Shown here: positions 8,882 to 17,175 of the stretch, one piece after another
How positions within the stretch are numbered: the stretch's first letter is position 1
Layout of the letters: every line of letters starts with the position of its first letter
From: Microbacterium azadirachtae
Lineage (GTDB): Bacteria; Actinomycetota; Actinomycetes; Actinomycetales; Microbacteriaceae
Length of the DNA stretch: 64,000 nucleotides
Assembly: GCF_000956545.1 (NCBI RefSeq)
Contig: NZ_JYIT01000079.1
Location: forward strand, 1 to 64,000
Direction of reading: 5' to 3'
Notes under the pieces: model-generated
The model's input: the letters and a program-made list of their open reading frames with translations, nothing else
Told to the model about the DNA's origin: nothing
Databases searched by the model: none
Position numbers and translations under genes: made by a program

Positions 8882-8895
8882 AGTTGTGCACAACT
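8882..8895. promoter_or_regulatory. OhrR operator candidate
   Basis: AGTTGTGCACAACT is a perfect 14-bp palindrome ending 23 bases before the ohrR start, in the promoter position. OhrR proteins bind palindromes of this kind and repress ohr and themselves until oxidised by organic peroxides. A weaker half-site (AATTGT) follows at 8898-8903. Confidence 0.7.
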
Positions 8896-8918
8896 GAATT
8901 GTCTGCAATGCTTCTGTC

Positions 8919-9365
8919 ATGGCCGCAACAGACGAGATGGTGTGCTTCGCGCTCTACGCCGCGACGCGGGCGACGACCCAGGCCTATCGGGCGCTCCTCG
9001 CGCCCTGGGGCCTCACCTACCCGCAGTACCTCGTGATGGTGACGCTGTGGCTGGATGGCGAGCAGACCGTGTCGTCGCTCGGCGACCGCCTGCAGCTCGA
9101 CTCCGGCACGCTCTCGCCGCTGCTGCGGCGGATGGAGCAGAGCGACCTGATCGTGCGCGAGCGGCGCTCCCCCGATGAGCGCGTCGTCTCGATCGCCGTC
9201 ACCGATCGCGGCCGCCGTCTGCGCGGTGAGCTCAGCGACATCCCCCGCCAGATCGCCGAGGGCTTCGCCCTCCCCGACCGCACCAGCGCCGAGGACCTCA
9301 TCCGCCGGCTGCACGAGATCTCGTCCTCGATGCACGCCGTGGCCACCGACGCGGCCCGACCCTGA
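8919..9365 (+). CDS. ohrR: organic hydroperoxide sensor OhrR (MarR family)
   Basis: 148 residues. The N-terminal DEMVCFALYAATRATTQAYR carries the peroxide-sensing cysteine (C9), and LTYPQYLVMVTLW is the typical OhrR ligand/sensor helix. The winged helix is at about 50-100 (VSSLGDRLQLDSGTLSPLLRRMEQSDLIVRERR). C9 is the only cysteine, so this is the one-cysteine type that is oxidised with a small thiol rather than a second protein cysteine. It lies 40 bases upstream of ohr on the same strand and is probably autoregulated through the palindrome at 8882-8895. Confidence 0.93.
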   Translation: MAATDEMVCFALYAATRATTQAYRALLAPWGLTYPQYLVMVTLWLDGEQTVSSLGDRLQLDSGTLSPLLRRMEQSDLIVRERRSPDERVVSIAVTDRGRRLRGELSDIPRQIAEGFALPDRTSAEDLIRRLHEISSSMHAVATDAARP

Positions 9366-9405
9366 ACCCGCCCACCTCGACCAGAAGACCAGAAGGAGAT
9401 CACCC

Positions 9406-9828
9406 ATGGACGTCCTCTACACCGCCGAAGCCATCGCGACCGGAGCAGGCCGCAACGGCCGCGTCGTCACCACCGACCGCCGCGTCGACCTCGACCTCGC
9501 CATCCCGCGCGAGATGGGCGGATCCGGCGACGGAGCGAACCCCGAGCAGCTCTTCGCGGCCGGGTACAGCGCCTGCTTCCACTCCGCGCTGCAGGCCGTC
9601 GCCCGCACCCAGAAGGTCGCGATCGCCGACTCCTCGGTCGCCGGCCGCGTGCAGATCGGCCCGAACGGCCAGGGCGGCTACCAGCTGGCCGTGCGCCTGG
9701 ACGTCGTGCTCCCCGGCCTCGAGCTCGCGCAGGCCCAGGCGCTCGCCGACGCCGCGCACCAGGTCTGCCCCTACTCGAACGCGACCCGCGGCAACATCGA
9801 GGTGACGGTCGTCGTCTCCGAGGACTGA
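9406..9828 (+). CDS. ohr: organic hydroperoxide resistance protein Ohr
   Basis: 140 residues, the usual Ohr length. Catalytic cysteines are visible as C57 in the YSACFHSAL motif and C121 in VCPYSNATRGN, with the conserved NPEQLFAAGYSACF lead-in. Ohr is a thiol peroxidase of the OsmC superfamily that reduces organic and lipid hydroperoxides; the R and E residues that orient the cysteine are expected near R19 and E47. The start is set by AGAAGGAGAT five bases upstream. It is cotranscribed with ohrR. Confidence 0.96.
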   Translation: MDVLYTAEAIATGAGRNGRVVTTDRRVDLDLAIPREMGGSGDGANPEQLFAAGYSACFHSALQAVARTQKVAIADSSVAGRVQIGPNGQGGYQLAVRLDVVLPGLELAQAQALADAAHQVCPYSNATRGNIEVTVVVSED

Positions 9829-9888
9829 TCCCGTGCCGCGTCGGGTTCCCGCCCACTCCCGGCGCGGCGCACGTCCGGCGGATGCGGC

Positions 9889-10437
9889 TCAGTCGCCCTC
9901 GTACACGTAGGCGTCGAACCGGGCGGGGATGTTCATCCGCTGCCAGGCGAGCTCCTCGTCGCGGCGAGAGCGGTCGCCCGGAAACGCACGGGCGGTGTGC
10001 CGCGGCACCTGCCGGCTGTGCCCGGCGAGATGCGCGACCGCCACCGCCTGGCCGCACACGCGTGCGGCCGCGACGGCACTCGGATCCTGCGCCTCGCGCG
10101 CCGCCTCGTGACACGCGAACGCCTTCTCCCGCACGGCGTCGATGTCGAGCTCGCCGCGCAGGAACGCCTCGGCCGCGGCCAGCGCCTCTCGGGGCCGGTC
10201 GTCGTCCGGACGCTCGGCCTGGAACAGCGGCAGGAGACGCTCGGCGCACGCGATGGTCCATCCGACCAGCTCGCGACGGTCGTCCTCGCTCAGGCGCAGG
10301 TCCTCGGGGTCGGGCAGCGCACCATCGGCGAACAGCGGCACCACGTTGGACACGTCGCCGGCGGGGTCGGCGGACGCGGTCCGGCGACGGGGATCCGAAG
10401 CGGATCCGAGAGGGCGGATGTCGGCCACGTCGGTCAC
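9889..10437 (-). CDS. Imm5-like domain protein (putative immunity type)
   Basis: 182 residues from a GTG start that overlaps the stop of the enoyl-CoA hydratase gene (GTGA), which decides the start. An acidic linker of about 45 residues is followed by an all-helical domain: [16 protein letters not shown], then [39 protein letters not shown]. The AAR.CGQA.AVAHLA.H pattern resembles the Imm5-like family often annotated as putative immunity proteins. No toxin gene is nearby, so an immunity role is doubtful; the coupling to a fatty-acyl enzyme argues for a metabolic or housekeeping role. Function unassigned. Confidence 0.72.
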   Translation of the reverse strand: MTDVADIRPLGSASDPRRRTASADPAGDVSNVVPLFADGALPDPEDLRLSEDDRRELVGWTIACAERLLPLFQAERPDDDRPREALAAAEAFLRGELDIDAVREKAFACHEAAREAQDPSAVAAARVCGQAVAVAHLAGHSRQVPRHTARAFPGDRSRRDEELAWQRMNIPARFDAYVYEGD

Positions 10438-11210
10438 CGGTTCACGAACTGCGGAGGACGCTTCTCGCGGAAGGCCGCCATGCCCTCCTTCTGGTCGACG
10501 GTGTCGAACAGCGACGCGAAGGCCTCGCGCTCGATGTCCAGCCCGACCGCGAGCGTCGTCTCCATGGCGGCGTCGAGCGCGGCCTTGGCGGCGATGATCG
10601 AGGGCAGCGACTTGGCCGCGATCGACGCCGCCAGGGTCGACGCCTCCGCGAGCAGATCCGCGGCCGGCACGACGCGCGACACCAGGCCGGCGCGCTCCGC
10701 CTCCTCCGCGCCCATGATGCGCCCGGACAACACCAGCTCGGCCGCCTTGTAGTAGCCGACGGCGCGGATCAGGCGCTGTGTGCCGCCCATGCCCGGGATC
10801 ACGCCCAGGTTCACCTCGGGCTGGCCGAACTTCGCCGTGTCCGCCGCCAGGATGATGTCGCACATCATCGCGAGCTCGCATCCGCCGCCCAGGGCGAATC
10901 CGGACACGGCGGCGATCACCGGAGTCCGCACCGCGGCGAAGTCGCGCCACACGCCGAAGTGGTCGGTCGCGATCATCTCGGCCGCCGACATCGACTCCAT
11001 CTCCTTGATGTCGGCCCCGGCGGCGAACGCCTTCTCCGAGCCGGTGACCACGATCGCCCCGATGCCCTCGTCCGCGTCGAACGCGGTGGCGGCGGCGGTG
11101 ACCTCCGCGGCGACCTGCGAGTTCAGCGCATTCAACGCCTGCGGACGGTTGAGGGTGATCCAGCCGACCCGCCCGCGCTGCTCCGTGAGGATCGTCTCGT
11201 ACTCGGCCAT
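10434..11210 (-). CDS. enoyl-CoA hydratase
   Basis: 258 residues, typical of the short crotonase-type hydratases. Catalytic glutamates E112 ([11 protein letters not shown]) and E132 ([15 protein letters not shown]) are both present, and the oxyanion-hole region AAGADIKEM is intact. It hydrates trans-2-enoyl-CoA in beta-oxidation and could also hydrate methacrylyl-CoA in valine breakdown, whose other genes follow at 11.5-15.1 kb on the same strand. It is separated from mmsB by a 276-base gap with a repeat structure, so it is probably a separate transcript. The downstream Imm5-like gene overlaps its stop. Confidence 0.93.
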   Translation of the reverse strand: MAEYETILTEQRGRVGWITLNRPQALNALNSQVAAEVTAAATAFDADEGIGAIVVTGSEKAFAAGADIKEMESMSAAEMIATDHFGVWRDFAAVRTPVIAAVSGFALGGGCELAMMCDIILAADTAKFGQPEVNLGVIPGMGGTQRLIRAVGYYKAAELVLSGRIMGAEEAERAGLVSRVVPAADLLAEASTLAASIAAKSLPSIIAAKAALDAAMETTLAVGLDIEREAFASLFDTVDQKEGMAAFREKRPPQFVNR

Positions 11211-11352
11211 GTCCCGTCCTTTCGCCGCACCGTCGTGGCGCTTCCAGTATCCCCGATGTCGGTGAACGGACGGTGTCCGCACCCTCTCCGGCCGCAGCCC
11301 GGCCCCCGTTCCGCTCCCGCCTGGCCTGCCCCGCGCGGGTCCCTGCTGCACC

Positions 11353-11430
11353 GTTTCCCTCCCTCTAGCGCCTTTCCCTCCCCTGGGCACCGCATGTCCG
11401 GGGAGGGGAACAGGCCCCGGGGAGGGAAAC
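11353..11430. repeat. pyrimidine/purine inverted repeat, possible terminator
   Basis: GTTTCCCTCC (11353-11362) pairs with GGAGGGAAAC (11421-11430). A nested pairing of a second TTCCCTCCCC copy with GGGGAGGGGAA lies inside. It occupies the 276-base gap between mmsB (ending 11487) and echA (starting 11210). As mmsB is transcribed toward it, it may terminate the valine operon. The rest of the gap holds no gene I can support. Confidence 0.55.
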
Positions 11431-11486
11431 ACATGCCCTAAGAACTCCCGCGCCGCGACAGGATCGGGATTCCCGCTGCGGATCCG

Positions 11487-12371
11487 TCAGGAGGCGTCGC
11501 GGATGTCGGTGATGATCCCGGAGAAGTCACGCCCGGCACCCGCGCCCGCGGCGAACTCCGCGTAGATCTCCTGTGCGAGCCGGCCCATGCGCGCCTCCGT
11601 GCCCGTCCCCTCGATCGCCTGCAGCGCGAGCCCGAGGTCCTTCGCCATGAGGGCGCCGGCGAACCCCGGCCGGTAGTCGCGGTTGGCGGGGCTCGTCGGC
11701 ACCGGCCCCGGCACCGGGCAGTTCGTCGTGATCGCCCAGCACTGCCCCGACGCCTGCGACACCACGTCGAACAGTGCCTGATGCTCCAGGCCCAGCCGCT
11801 CACCGAGCACGAACGCCTCGGCGACGGCGATCTGGGAGACCCCCAGGATCATGTTGTTGCACACCTTGGCGGCCTGCCCGAGCCCGGGTCCTCCGCAGTG
11901 CACGATGCGCTTGCCCATGACCTCCAGCAGGGGAAGGGCGGTGGCGAAGTCCTCGTCCGATCCACCCACCATGAAGGCGAGCGTGCCGTTCTCGGCGCCC
12001 ACCACGCCGCCCGACACCGGGGCGTCGACGTTGCGGTGCCCTGCCTCGACCGCGAGGGCGTGCGCCGTCCGCGCCTCATCGACCGCGATCGTCGAGCACT
12101 CGATGAACAGCGTGCCGGGATCCGCAGCGCCCAGCAGCTCGTCCTGGTAGGCCGAGATCACATGCCTGCCGGCGGGGAACATCGTGATGACGACCTCCGC
12201 GCCGGCCACCGCGTCGACTCCGAACTGAGCGATCGGCACGCCCGCCGCCGATGCCGCATCGACCGCTGCGGGCATGACGTCGAAGCCGCGGACCTCGTGG
12301 CCGGCCTTGATCAGGTTGAGCGCCATCGGCAGGCCCATGTGGCCGAGACCGAGGAACGCCACGCGCGTCAT
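11487..12371 (-). CDS. mmsB: 3-hydroxyisobutyrate dehydrogenase
   Basis: 294 residues. The N-terminal NAD-binding GLGHMGLPMA motif (residues 8-17), the substrate motif DAPVSGGVVGAENGTLAFMVGG (116-137) and the catalytic lysine K169 in GLGQAAKVCNNM are all present. The enzyme oxidises 3-hydroxyisobutyrate to methylmalonate semialdehyde with NAD+. It overlaps the acyl-CoA dehydrogenase gene by four bases (ATGA), so it is the last gene of the mmsA-acd-mmsB operon. The C-terminal helical domain is full length. Confidence 0.95.
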   Translation of the reverse strand: MTRVAFLGLGHMGLPMALNLIKAGHEVRGFDVMPAAVDAASAAGVPIAQFGVDAVAGAEVVITMFPAGRHVISAYQDELLGAADPGTLFIECSTIAVDEARTAHALAVEAGHRNVDAPVSGGVVGAENGTLAFMVGGSDEDFATALPLLEVMGKRIVHCGGPGLGQAAKVCNNMILGVSQIAVAEAFVLGERLGLEHQALFDVVSQASGQCWAITTNCPVPGPVPTSPANRDYRPGFAGALMAKDLGLALQAIEGTGTEARMGRLAQEIYAEFAAGAGAGRDFSGIITDIRDAS

Positions 12372-13555
12372 GATGCGCTCCGCATCTGCTGGGATCCGGC
12401 AGGGCGCAGCATCTCGCGTCCGACGATGAGTCGCATGATCTCGTTCGTCCCTTCCAGGATCTGATGCACCCGCAGATCACGGACGACCCTCTCGATCCCG
12501 TAGTCCTGAAGGTACCCGTAGCCGCCGTGCAGCTGAAGGGCGCGGTTGGCGACGTCGAAACCGGCGTCGGTCGCGAAGCGCTTGGCCATCGCGCAGCGCA
12601 TCGTGGCGTCCGGCGCCTTCTGGTCCACGGCCTGCGCGCCGTCGCGCACCATGAGCCGCGCGGCCTGCAGATCCGTGCGCATGTCGGCGACGGCGAACAG
12701 GATCGACTGCTTCTCGGCGAGCGGCTCGCCGAACGCCTCCCGCTCGTGCACGTACTGCACCGCGCGGTCGAGGGCCCACTGCGCGCCGCCGATCGAGCAG
12801 GCGGCGATATTGAGCCGCCCGCCGTTGAGCGCGCTCATCGCGATCGCGAAGCCCTGCCCCTCGGATCCGAGCATGTTCGACGCGGGCACCCGCACACCGT
12901 CCAGGACGACCTGGCGGGTCGGCTGCGCGTGCCAGCCCATCTTCTTCTCCGGGGCCCCGAAGCTCAGGCCGGCCGTGTCCCCGGGGACGAGGAACGCAGA
13001 GATGCCGCGCGCGCCCGGCGCGCCCGTGCGCGCCATCACGATGTAGACCGCGGCCTCGCCGGCGCCCGAGATGAACTGCTTCACGCCGGTCAGCACGTAG
13101 TCGTCGCCGTCGCGGGTCGCGCTCGTGGCGAGGGCCGCGGCGTCGGAGCCCGCGCCCGGCTCGGTGAGGCAGTAGCTGCCGAGACCTTCCATGGAGACGA
13201 GCTCGGGCATCCAGCGATCGAGCTGCGCCTCGCTGCCGTAGCTGTCGATCATCCAGACGACCATGTTGTGGATCGAGATGTACGCCGCGATCGTGGGGTC
13301 GCCCTTCGCGAGCTCCTCGAAGATCGCGACCGTGTCGACGCGCTCGAGGCCGGTGCCGCCGGACTGCTCGCGCGCATAGATGCCGCCGAGGCCCAGCTCC
13401 CCGGCACGGCGCAGGGTGTCGCGGGGGAACAGGTGCTTCTCGTCGCGCTCGGCGGCGAAAGGGGCGAGCTCGGTCTCGGCGAACTCGCGCACGGCGCCGA
13501 GGATGGCGGCGCGCTCTTCCGCGGTCATCGCGACCGGGGTGGTGACGGTGGTCAT
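12368..13555 (-). CDS. acyl-CoA dehydrogenase, probably isobutyryl-CoA dehydrogenase
   Basis: 395 residues with the full acyl-CoA dehydrogenase fold: an N-terminal helical part, the FAD-contacting segment LTEPGAGSDAAAL and VTGVKQFISGAG in the beta domain, and the C-terminal ALQLHGGYGYLQDYGIERVVRDLRVHQILEGTNEIMR. E368 in LEGTNE is the catalytic base, at the position used by isobutyryl- and short-chain dehydrogenases. Its context between mmsA and mmsB supports isobutyryl-CoA to methacrylyl-CoA conversion in valine breakdown, with electrons going to EtfAB. GAGGAG lies six bases before the ATG. Confidence 0.93.
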   Translation of the reverse strand: MTTVTTPVAMTAEERAAILGAVREFAETELAPFAAERDEKHLFPRDTLRRAGELGLGGIYAREQSGGTGLERVDTVAIFEELAKGDPTIAAYISIHNMVVWMIDSYGSEAQLDRWMPELVSMEGLGSYCLTEPGAGSDAAALATSATRDGDDYVLTGVKQFISGAGEAAVYIVMARTGAPGARGISAFLVPGDTAGLSFGAPEKKMGWHAQPTRQVVLDGVRVPASNMLGSEGQGFAIAMSALNGGRLNIAACSIGGAQWALDRAVQYVHEREAFGEPLAEKQSILFAVADMRTDLQAARLMVRDGAQAVDQKAPDATMRCAMAKRFATDAGFDVANRALQLHGGYGYLQDYGIERVVRDLRVHQILEGTNEIMRLIVGREMLRPAGSQQMRSAS

Positions 13556-13598
13556 GGTGTGCTCCTCGTGGGTCGCAGCTGTCGTGAGCGGGGACGGA

Positions 13599-15113
13599 TC
13601 AGTGCATCGTCGGGATGACGAAGCTGGCGCCCTCGCGCACCCCGGCGGCGGGCCAGCGGCTGGTCACGGTCTTGGTCTTCGTGTAGAAGCGGAAGGCGTC
13701 GGCGCCGTGCTGGTTCAGATCACCGAACCCGCTGCGCTTCCAGCCGCCGAAGGTGAAGTACGCGATCGGCACCGGGATCGGGACGTTCACCCCGACCATC
13801 CCCACGTTCACCCGGGCCACGAAGTCGCGGGCGGCGTCGCCGTCGCGCGTGAAGATGCCCACGCCGTTGCCGAACTCGTGCTCCGACGCCATGCGCAGCG
13901 CCTCCTCGTAGTCGGCCGCGCGGGCCACCACGAGCACCGGGCCGAAGATCTCCTCCCGGTAGATCGACATGTCCGTCGTCACCCGGTCGAACAGGGTCGG
14001 GCCGAGATAGAACCCCTGCTCGTGGCCCGGCACGGAGAACCCGCGACCGTCCACGACGAGGTCGGCGCCCGCATCGATCCCCTGCTGGATGTAGCCGGTC
14101 ACGCGATCGACCGCGGCGGCGTTCACGAGCGGGCCGTAGTCCACGCCCGGCGCGTCGGACGGACCGACCTTCAGCTTCTCGATCCGCTCCACGAGCTTCG
14201 CCGTGAGCGCGTCGGCGGTGTCGTCGCCGACCGGGACGGCCACCGAGATCGCCATGCAGCGCTCCCCCGCCGAGCCGTAGCCCGCGCCGATGAGCGCGTC
14301 GGCCGCCTGGTCCAGATCGGCGTCCGGCATGACCACCAGGTGGTTCTTCGCGCCGCCGAAGCACTGGGCGCGCTTGCCGTGCGCGTTCGCCGTCGAGTAG
14401 ATGTACTCGGCGATCGGCGTGGATCCGACGAAGCCGATCGCGCGCACCCGCTCGTCGGTGAGCAGCACGTCGACGGCCTCCTTGTCGCCGTGCACGACGT
14501 TGAGGATGCCCGCCGGGAGCCCGGCCTCCAGGAACAGCTCGGCGATCCGCACGGGCACCGAGGGGTCGCGCTCGCTGGGCTTGAGGATGAACGCGTTGCC
14601 GGCGGCGATGGCCGGACCCATCTGCCAGAGCGGGATCATCGCGGGGAAGTTGAACGGCGTGATGCCCGCCACCACGCCGAGCGGCTGGCGCATCGAGTAG
14701 ACGTCGATGCCGGCGCCCACGCCCGTGGAGTACTCGCCCTTGAGCAGGTGCGGGGCGCCGATGCAGAACTCGATCACCTCGACGCCGCGCTGGATGTCGC
14801 CCCGAGCATCGTCGACGGTCTTGCCGTGCTCGCTGGACAGCAGCGCGGCCAGCTCATCGGTCTCGTCGCGGAGGAGCTCGAGGAAGCGCATGAGCACCCG
14901 CGCGCGCTTCTGCGGGTTCGTCGCCGCCCAGCCCGGCTGCGCCGCCTCCGCGTCGGCGATCGCCGCGCGCACCTCATGCGCGCTCGCGAGCGGCACGCGC
15001 GCCTGCACGGCGCCGGTCGAGGGGTCGAAGACCTCGCCCCAGCGCCCTCCGTTCGCCTCCGGGCTGCCGGGGATCCCGGATCCTCCGATGAAGTGGGTGA
15101 TGTCGCGGACCAT
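13599..15113 (-). CDS. mmsA: methylmalonate-semialdehyde dehydrogenase (CoA-acylating)
   Basis: 504 residues, the normal MmsA length. It has the aldehyde-dehydrogenase core: ITPFNFPAMIPLW (151-163), the FVGSTPIAEYIY nucleotide-binding turn near 228-239, and the nucleophile C286 in GYGSAGERCMAIS. HGKTVDDARGDIQRGVEV is typical of MmsA rather than other ALDHs. It converts methylmalonate semialdehyde to propionyl-CoA with CoA and NAD+. AGGAG lies six bases before the ATG. It is the first gene of the valine operon, and a palindrome upstream probably controls it. Confidence 0.95.
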   Translation of the reverse strand: MVRDITHFIGGSGIPGSPEANGGRWGEVFDPSTGAVQARVPLASAHEVRAAIADAEAAQPGWAATNPQKRARVLMRFLELLRDETDELAALLSSEHGKTVDDARGDIQRGVEVIEFCIGAPHLLKGEYSTGVGAGIDVYSMRQPLGVVAGITPFNFPAMIPLWQMGPAIAAGNAFILKPSERDPSVPVRIAELFLEAGLPAGILNVVHGDKEAVDVLLTDERVRAIGFVGSTPIAEYIYSTANAHGKRAQCFGGAKNHLVVMPDADLDQAADALIGAGYGSAGERCMAISVAVPVGDDTADALTAKLVERIEKLKVGPSDAPGVDYGPLVNAAAVDRVTGYIQQGIDAGADLVVDGRGFSVPGHEQGFYLGPTLFDRVTTDMSIYREEIFGPVLVVARAADYEEALRMASEHEFGNGVGIFTRDGDAARDFVARVNVGMVGVNVPIPVPIAYFTFGGWKRSGFGDLNQHGADAFRFYTKTKTVTSRWPAAGVREGASFVIPTMH

Positions 15114-15157
15114 CGTGTGCTCCTGGTTCTGCGTCGTCGTCGACGCGGACTCCAGAT

Positions 15158-15196
15158 TACATGGCCGTCCATGTAGTTACGAGGGCTTCCATGTAA
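15158..15196. promoter_or_regulatory. operator candidate upstream of the valine operon
   Basis: TACATGG-CCGT-CCATGTA (15158-15175) is a perfect 7-bp-arm inverted repeat. A further half-site CCATGTAA follows at 15189-15196. It lies 45 bases before the mmsA start. The shape suits a TetR-type dimer, but no such regulator gene is adjacent. Confidence 0.6.
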
Positions 15197-15357
15197 TTCA
15201 TCGACACCTGGCGGCCAGTTCACCTCCCCGTCACCTTGAGCACGTACAACAGATCTCGCGCGGGCCGCAGACGCTGACCGGATCGGGTGCTCGTCTTCCC
15301 CGCGCTTCAGGGATCCGCCCGGCTTTCTCGCACGGGCGTCCAGCGGTCACGAACCGC

Positions 15358-15391
15358 AGGACCCCCGCCGAATCGGGTCGGCGGGGGTCCT
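15358..15391 (-). terminator. 14-bp stem terminator
   Basis: AGGACCCCCGCCGA (15358-15371) pairs perfectly with TCGGCGGGGGTCCT (15378-15391) across a 6-base loop. It lies 23 bases past the stop of the minus-strand gene ending at 15414, with no U-run. Confidence 0.82.
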
Positions 15392-15413
15392 CTCGTTCGC
15401 GGGGCTCAGCGGC

Positions 15414-17027
15414 TCACTGCTCCCAGGTGACCTGGGGGCTCGGCTTGCCGAAGTCCACCGTGGGGGTCTCCAGATAGCCGCCGAAGGTGACCGTGTAGGT
15501 CTGGCCGTCGCTGCCCTGCAGACTCATGTCGACGGGGATCGAGTCGTACGCGGAGACCACCGTGGGCGAGGATCCGTTGCTCTCAGGCTGCAGCGCGTCG
15601 AGGGCGGCGCTGCCGTCCGCCGTGAGCGTGCGCGTGACGGTTCCCTCCACCGGGCTCGCACCGGAGAGGTCGATCGCGGTGATGTCCATGCCGCAGGGCG
15701 TGGCCAGGGTCTTCATGGCCACGCACGCCTCGACCGCCGAGCGCACGAGCGAGCGGAACTGGGAGACCCCCGCATCGTTGAGCTTGGTGCGGACGTCGTA
15801 GAGGGCCGACGCGTCGTCGTAGGACGCGATCGCGAAGGTCGAGTCGCCGTCGATCGAGAAGTACTTGGAGTCCAGCGCGATCTGGTAGGTGCCGGGGAAC
15901 ACGTACGCATCCGTGATGTCGGCGGTCGGCACGCCGTTGAACGTCGCGTCGAGCCCGCGCAGGCTGTCCAGCGAGATCGGCGTCACGCCGTTCGTGATCT
16001 TCCAGGCGTCCTTGACCTTGTACACCTCGTACGTGGTCGACACGGTGCGGCCGCCGACCTCGAAGCTCGCCGCGACGGCGCCGGAGTACTTGCCCTCGCC
16101 GCCCTTCTTCACCGTGATGTGGCTGACCCCGCCGAGCTTGTCGGAGGCCTTCAGCACGGAGTCGGTGAGCAGCTTCTTGTCCGGGACGCTCTCGAGGTAG
16201 CCGAGGGCCGTCTTCGCGTCGCCCTTCGAGACGGCGGTCAGGTAGGCCTTCACCGTGTCGGCGGCCGTGACGGACGAGCGGGTCAGGGCGGGCACCACGA
16301 GCAGCGCCACGACGAGGATCGCGACGATCACCAGGGCCGCGCCGCCGCCGATCAGGCCCCAGAGCAGACCCTTCGAGGTCTTCTTCGGAGGCTGCCCGCC
16401 GGGGGCCTGGCCCGGCTGCGCGCCGTAGGGCTGCCCCGGGTACGGCTGCGCGACCGGTGCGCCGTAGGGCTGCCCCGGATACGAGGGCGCCGGCTGCGCG
16501 CCGTAAGCCTGCCCGGGCTGCGCGCCGTAGGGCTGCCCCGGCTGACCGGGATAGGCCTGCGTCGACTGTCCCGACTGTGCGCCGTAAGGCTGACCCGGCT
16601 GGCCGGGGTAGGCCTGCGCCTGCGTGGCCGGGTACTCCTGCGCCGGCTGGCCAGGGTACGACTGCGCAGCGCCGGAGGACGGGGCGGCGGAAGGCTGGCC
16701 CGGCGCCGCGGCTCCGGGAACCACGGGTGCGGGATAGGACCCCGGGGGCGGGAACGCCTCGGTGGGGAAGGCCTCGGTCGGCTGTTCGGGTGCGGCGGGC
16801 GCGGCCTCGGGCGCGGGCGCCGTCTCGGGCGCGGCCTCGGCCGGCTGCGCGGGCACGGCAGGAGCGGCCTCGGGAGGACCTGCCTCGATCGGCGCTGCAT
16901 CGGCCGGGGCGCCGTCGGCCGGGGCCGGGGCGGGTGCGTCCGCGGGCGGTGGCGGCGTCGGCTGCTGCGCCGTGGATCCGAAATCGAGCTCGTGGCCGCC
17001 CTGCAGCGGCTCCCCCTCAGTTGGCAT
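15414..17027 (-). CDS. proline-rich membrane-anchored exported protein
   Basis: 537 residues. Residues 1-110 are Pro/Ala/Glu-rich. Residues about 122-210 are built from imperfect YPGQP and PYGAQPGQ units. A KK motif precedes one transmembrane helix at about 221-248. The remaining 290 residues are exported. They begin with TAADTVKAYLTAVSKGDAKTALGYL, a DUF4878/NTF2-like opening found in many actinobacterial surface proteins, and continue as beta-rich sequence with a possible disulfide pair (EACVAM, TPCGMD). The start is the ATG at 17027, because a TATCGT box lies seven bases before it and the acidic N-terminus suits the family. Precise function unknown. Confidence 0.82.
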   Translation of the reverse strand: MPTEGEPLQGGHELDFGSTAQQPTPPPPADAPAPAPADGAPADAAPIEAGPPEAAPAVPAQPAEAAPETAPAPEAAPAAPEQPTEAFPTEAFPPPGSYPAPVVPGAAAPGQPSAAPSSGAAQSYPGQPAQEYPATQAQAYPGQPGQPYGAQSGQSTQAYPGQPGQPYGAQPGQAYGAQPAPSYPGQPYGAPVAQPYPGQPYGAQPGQAPGGQPPKKTSKGLLWGLIGGGAALVIVAILVVALLVVPALTRSSVTAADTVKAYLTAVSKGDAKTALGYLESVPDKKLLTDSVLKASDKLGGVSHITVKKGGEGKYSGAVAASFEVGGRTVSTTYEVYKVKDAWKITNGVTPISLDSLRGLDATFNGVPTADITDAYVFPGTYQIALDSKYFSIDGDSTFAIASYDDASALYDVRTKLNDAGVSQFRSLVRSAVEACVAMKTLATPCGMDITAIDLSGASPVEGTVTRTLTADGSAALDALQPESNGSSPTVVSAYDSIPVDMSLQGSDGQTYTVTFGGYLETPTVDFGKPSPQVTWEQ

Positions 17028-17082
17028 GGACAACACGATACTCAGCGCGGGGCCCCTGCTCGATGGGCAGAACTCCCCGGCC

Positions 17083-17153
17083 GTTCCGTCTATTTGCGTC
17101 AAACCGTGGCTTTTGACCCTCGGAACCCACGGTTTGACGCAAATAGACGGAAC
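17083..17153. repeat. 27-bp perfect inverted repeat
   Basis: Arms 17083-17109 and 17127-17153 are perfectly complementary across a 17-base loop. The arms contain CTATTTGCGTCAAACC and are richer in A and T than the surroundings. The element lies between the aldose-epimerase stop (17176) and the promoter of the 15414-17027 gene. It could terminate the ara operon, but its length, perfection and composition set it apart from the GC-rich terminators in this window. Confidence 0.85.
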
Positions 17154-17175
17154 CGACGGAACGGGTCCCCCAGGC

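Larger units (their letters stand above)
15114..15413. other. gene-free interval between mmsA and the proline-rich protein gene
   Basis: 300 bases. The side next to mmsA holds the promoter with the TACATGG/CCATGTA operator; the other side holds a 14-bp terminator stem for the gene at 15414. Between them (about 15200-15355) I see no reading frame or repeat worth reporting. Confidence 0.6.

Noticed and set aside
9889-10437. Reading the Imm5-like gene as part of a toxin-immunity island.
   Set aside because: No toxin, secretion or contact-dependent inhibition gene is near, and flanking genes are ordinary metabolism.
16400-16662. A tandem DNA repeat array at the PGQPYGAQ-coding region.
   Set aside because: It is in frame, imperfect and inside a proline-rich linker of a membrane protein; protein-level repetition explains it.
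17083-17153. The 27-bp inverted repeat as the terminal repeats of an insertion sequence.
   Set aside because: Only 17 bases lie between the arms and no transposase or target-site duplication is seen.
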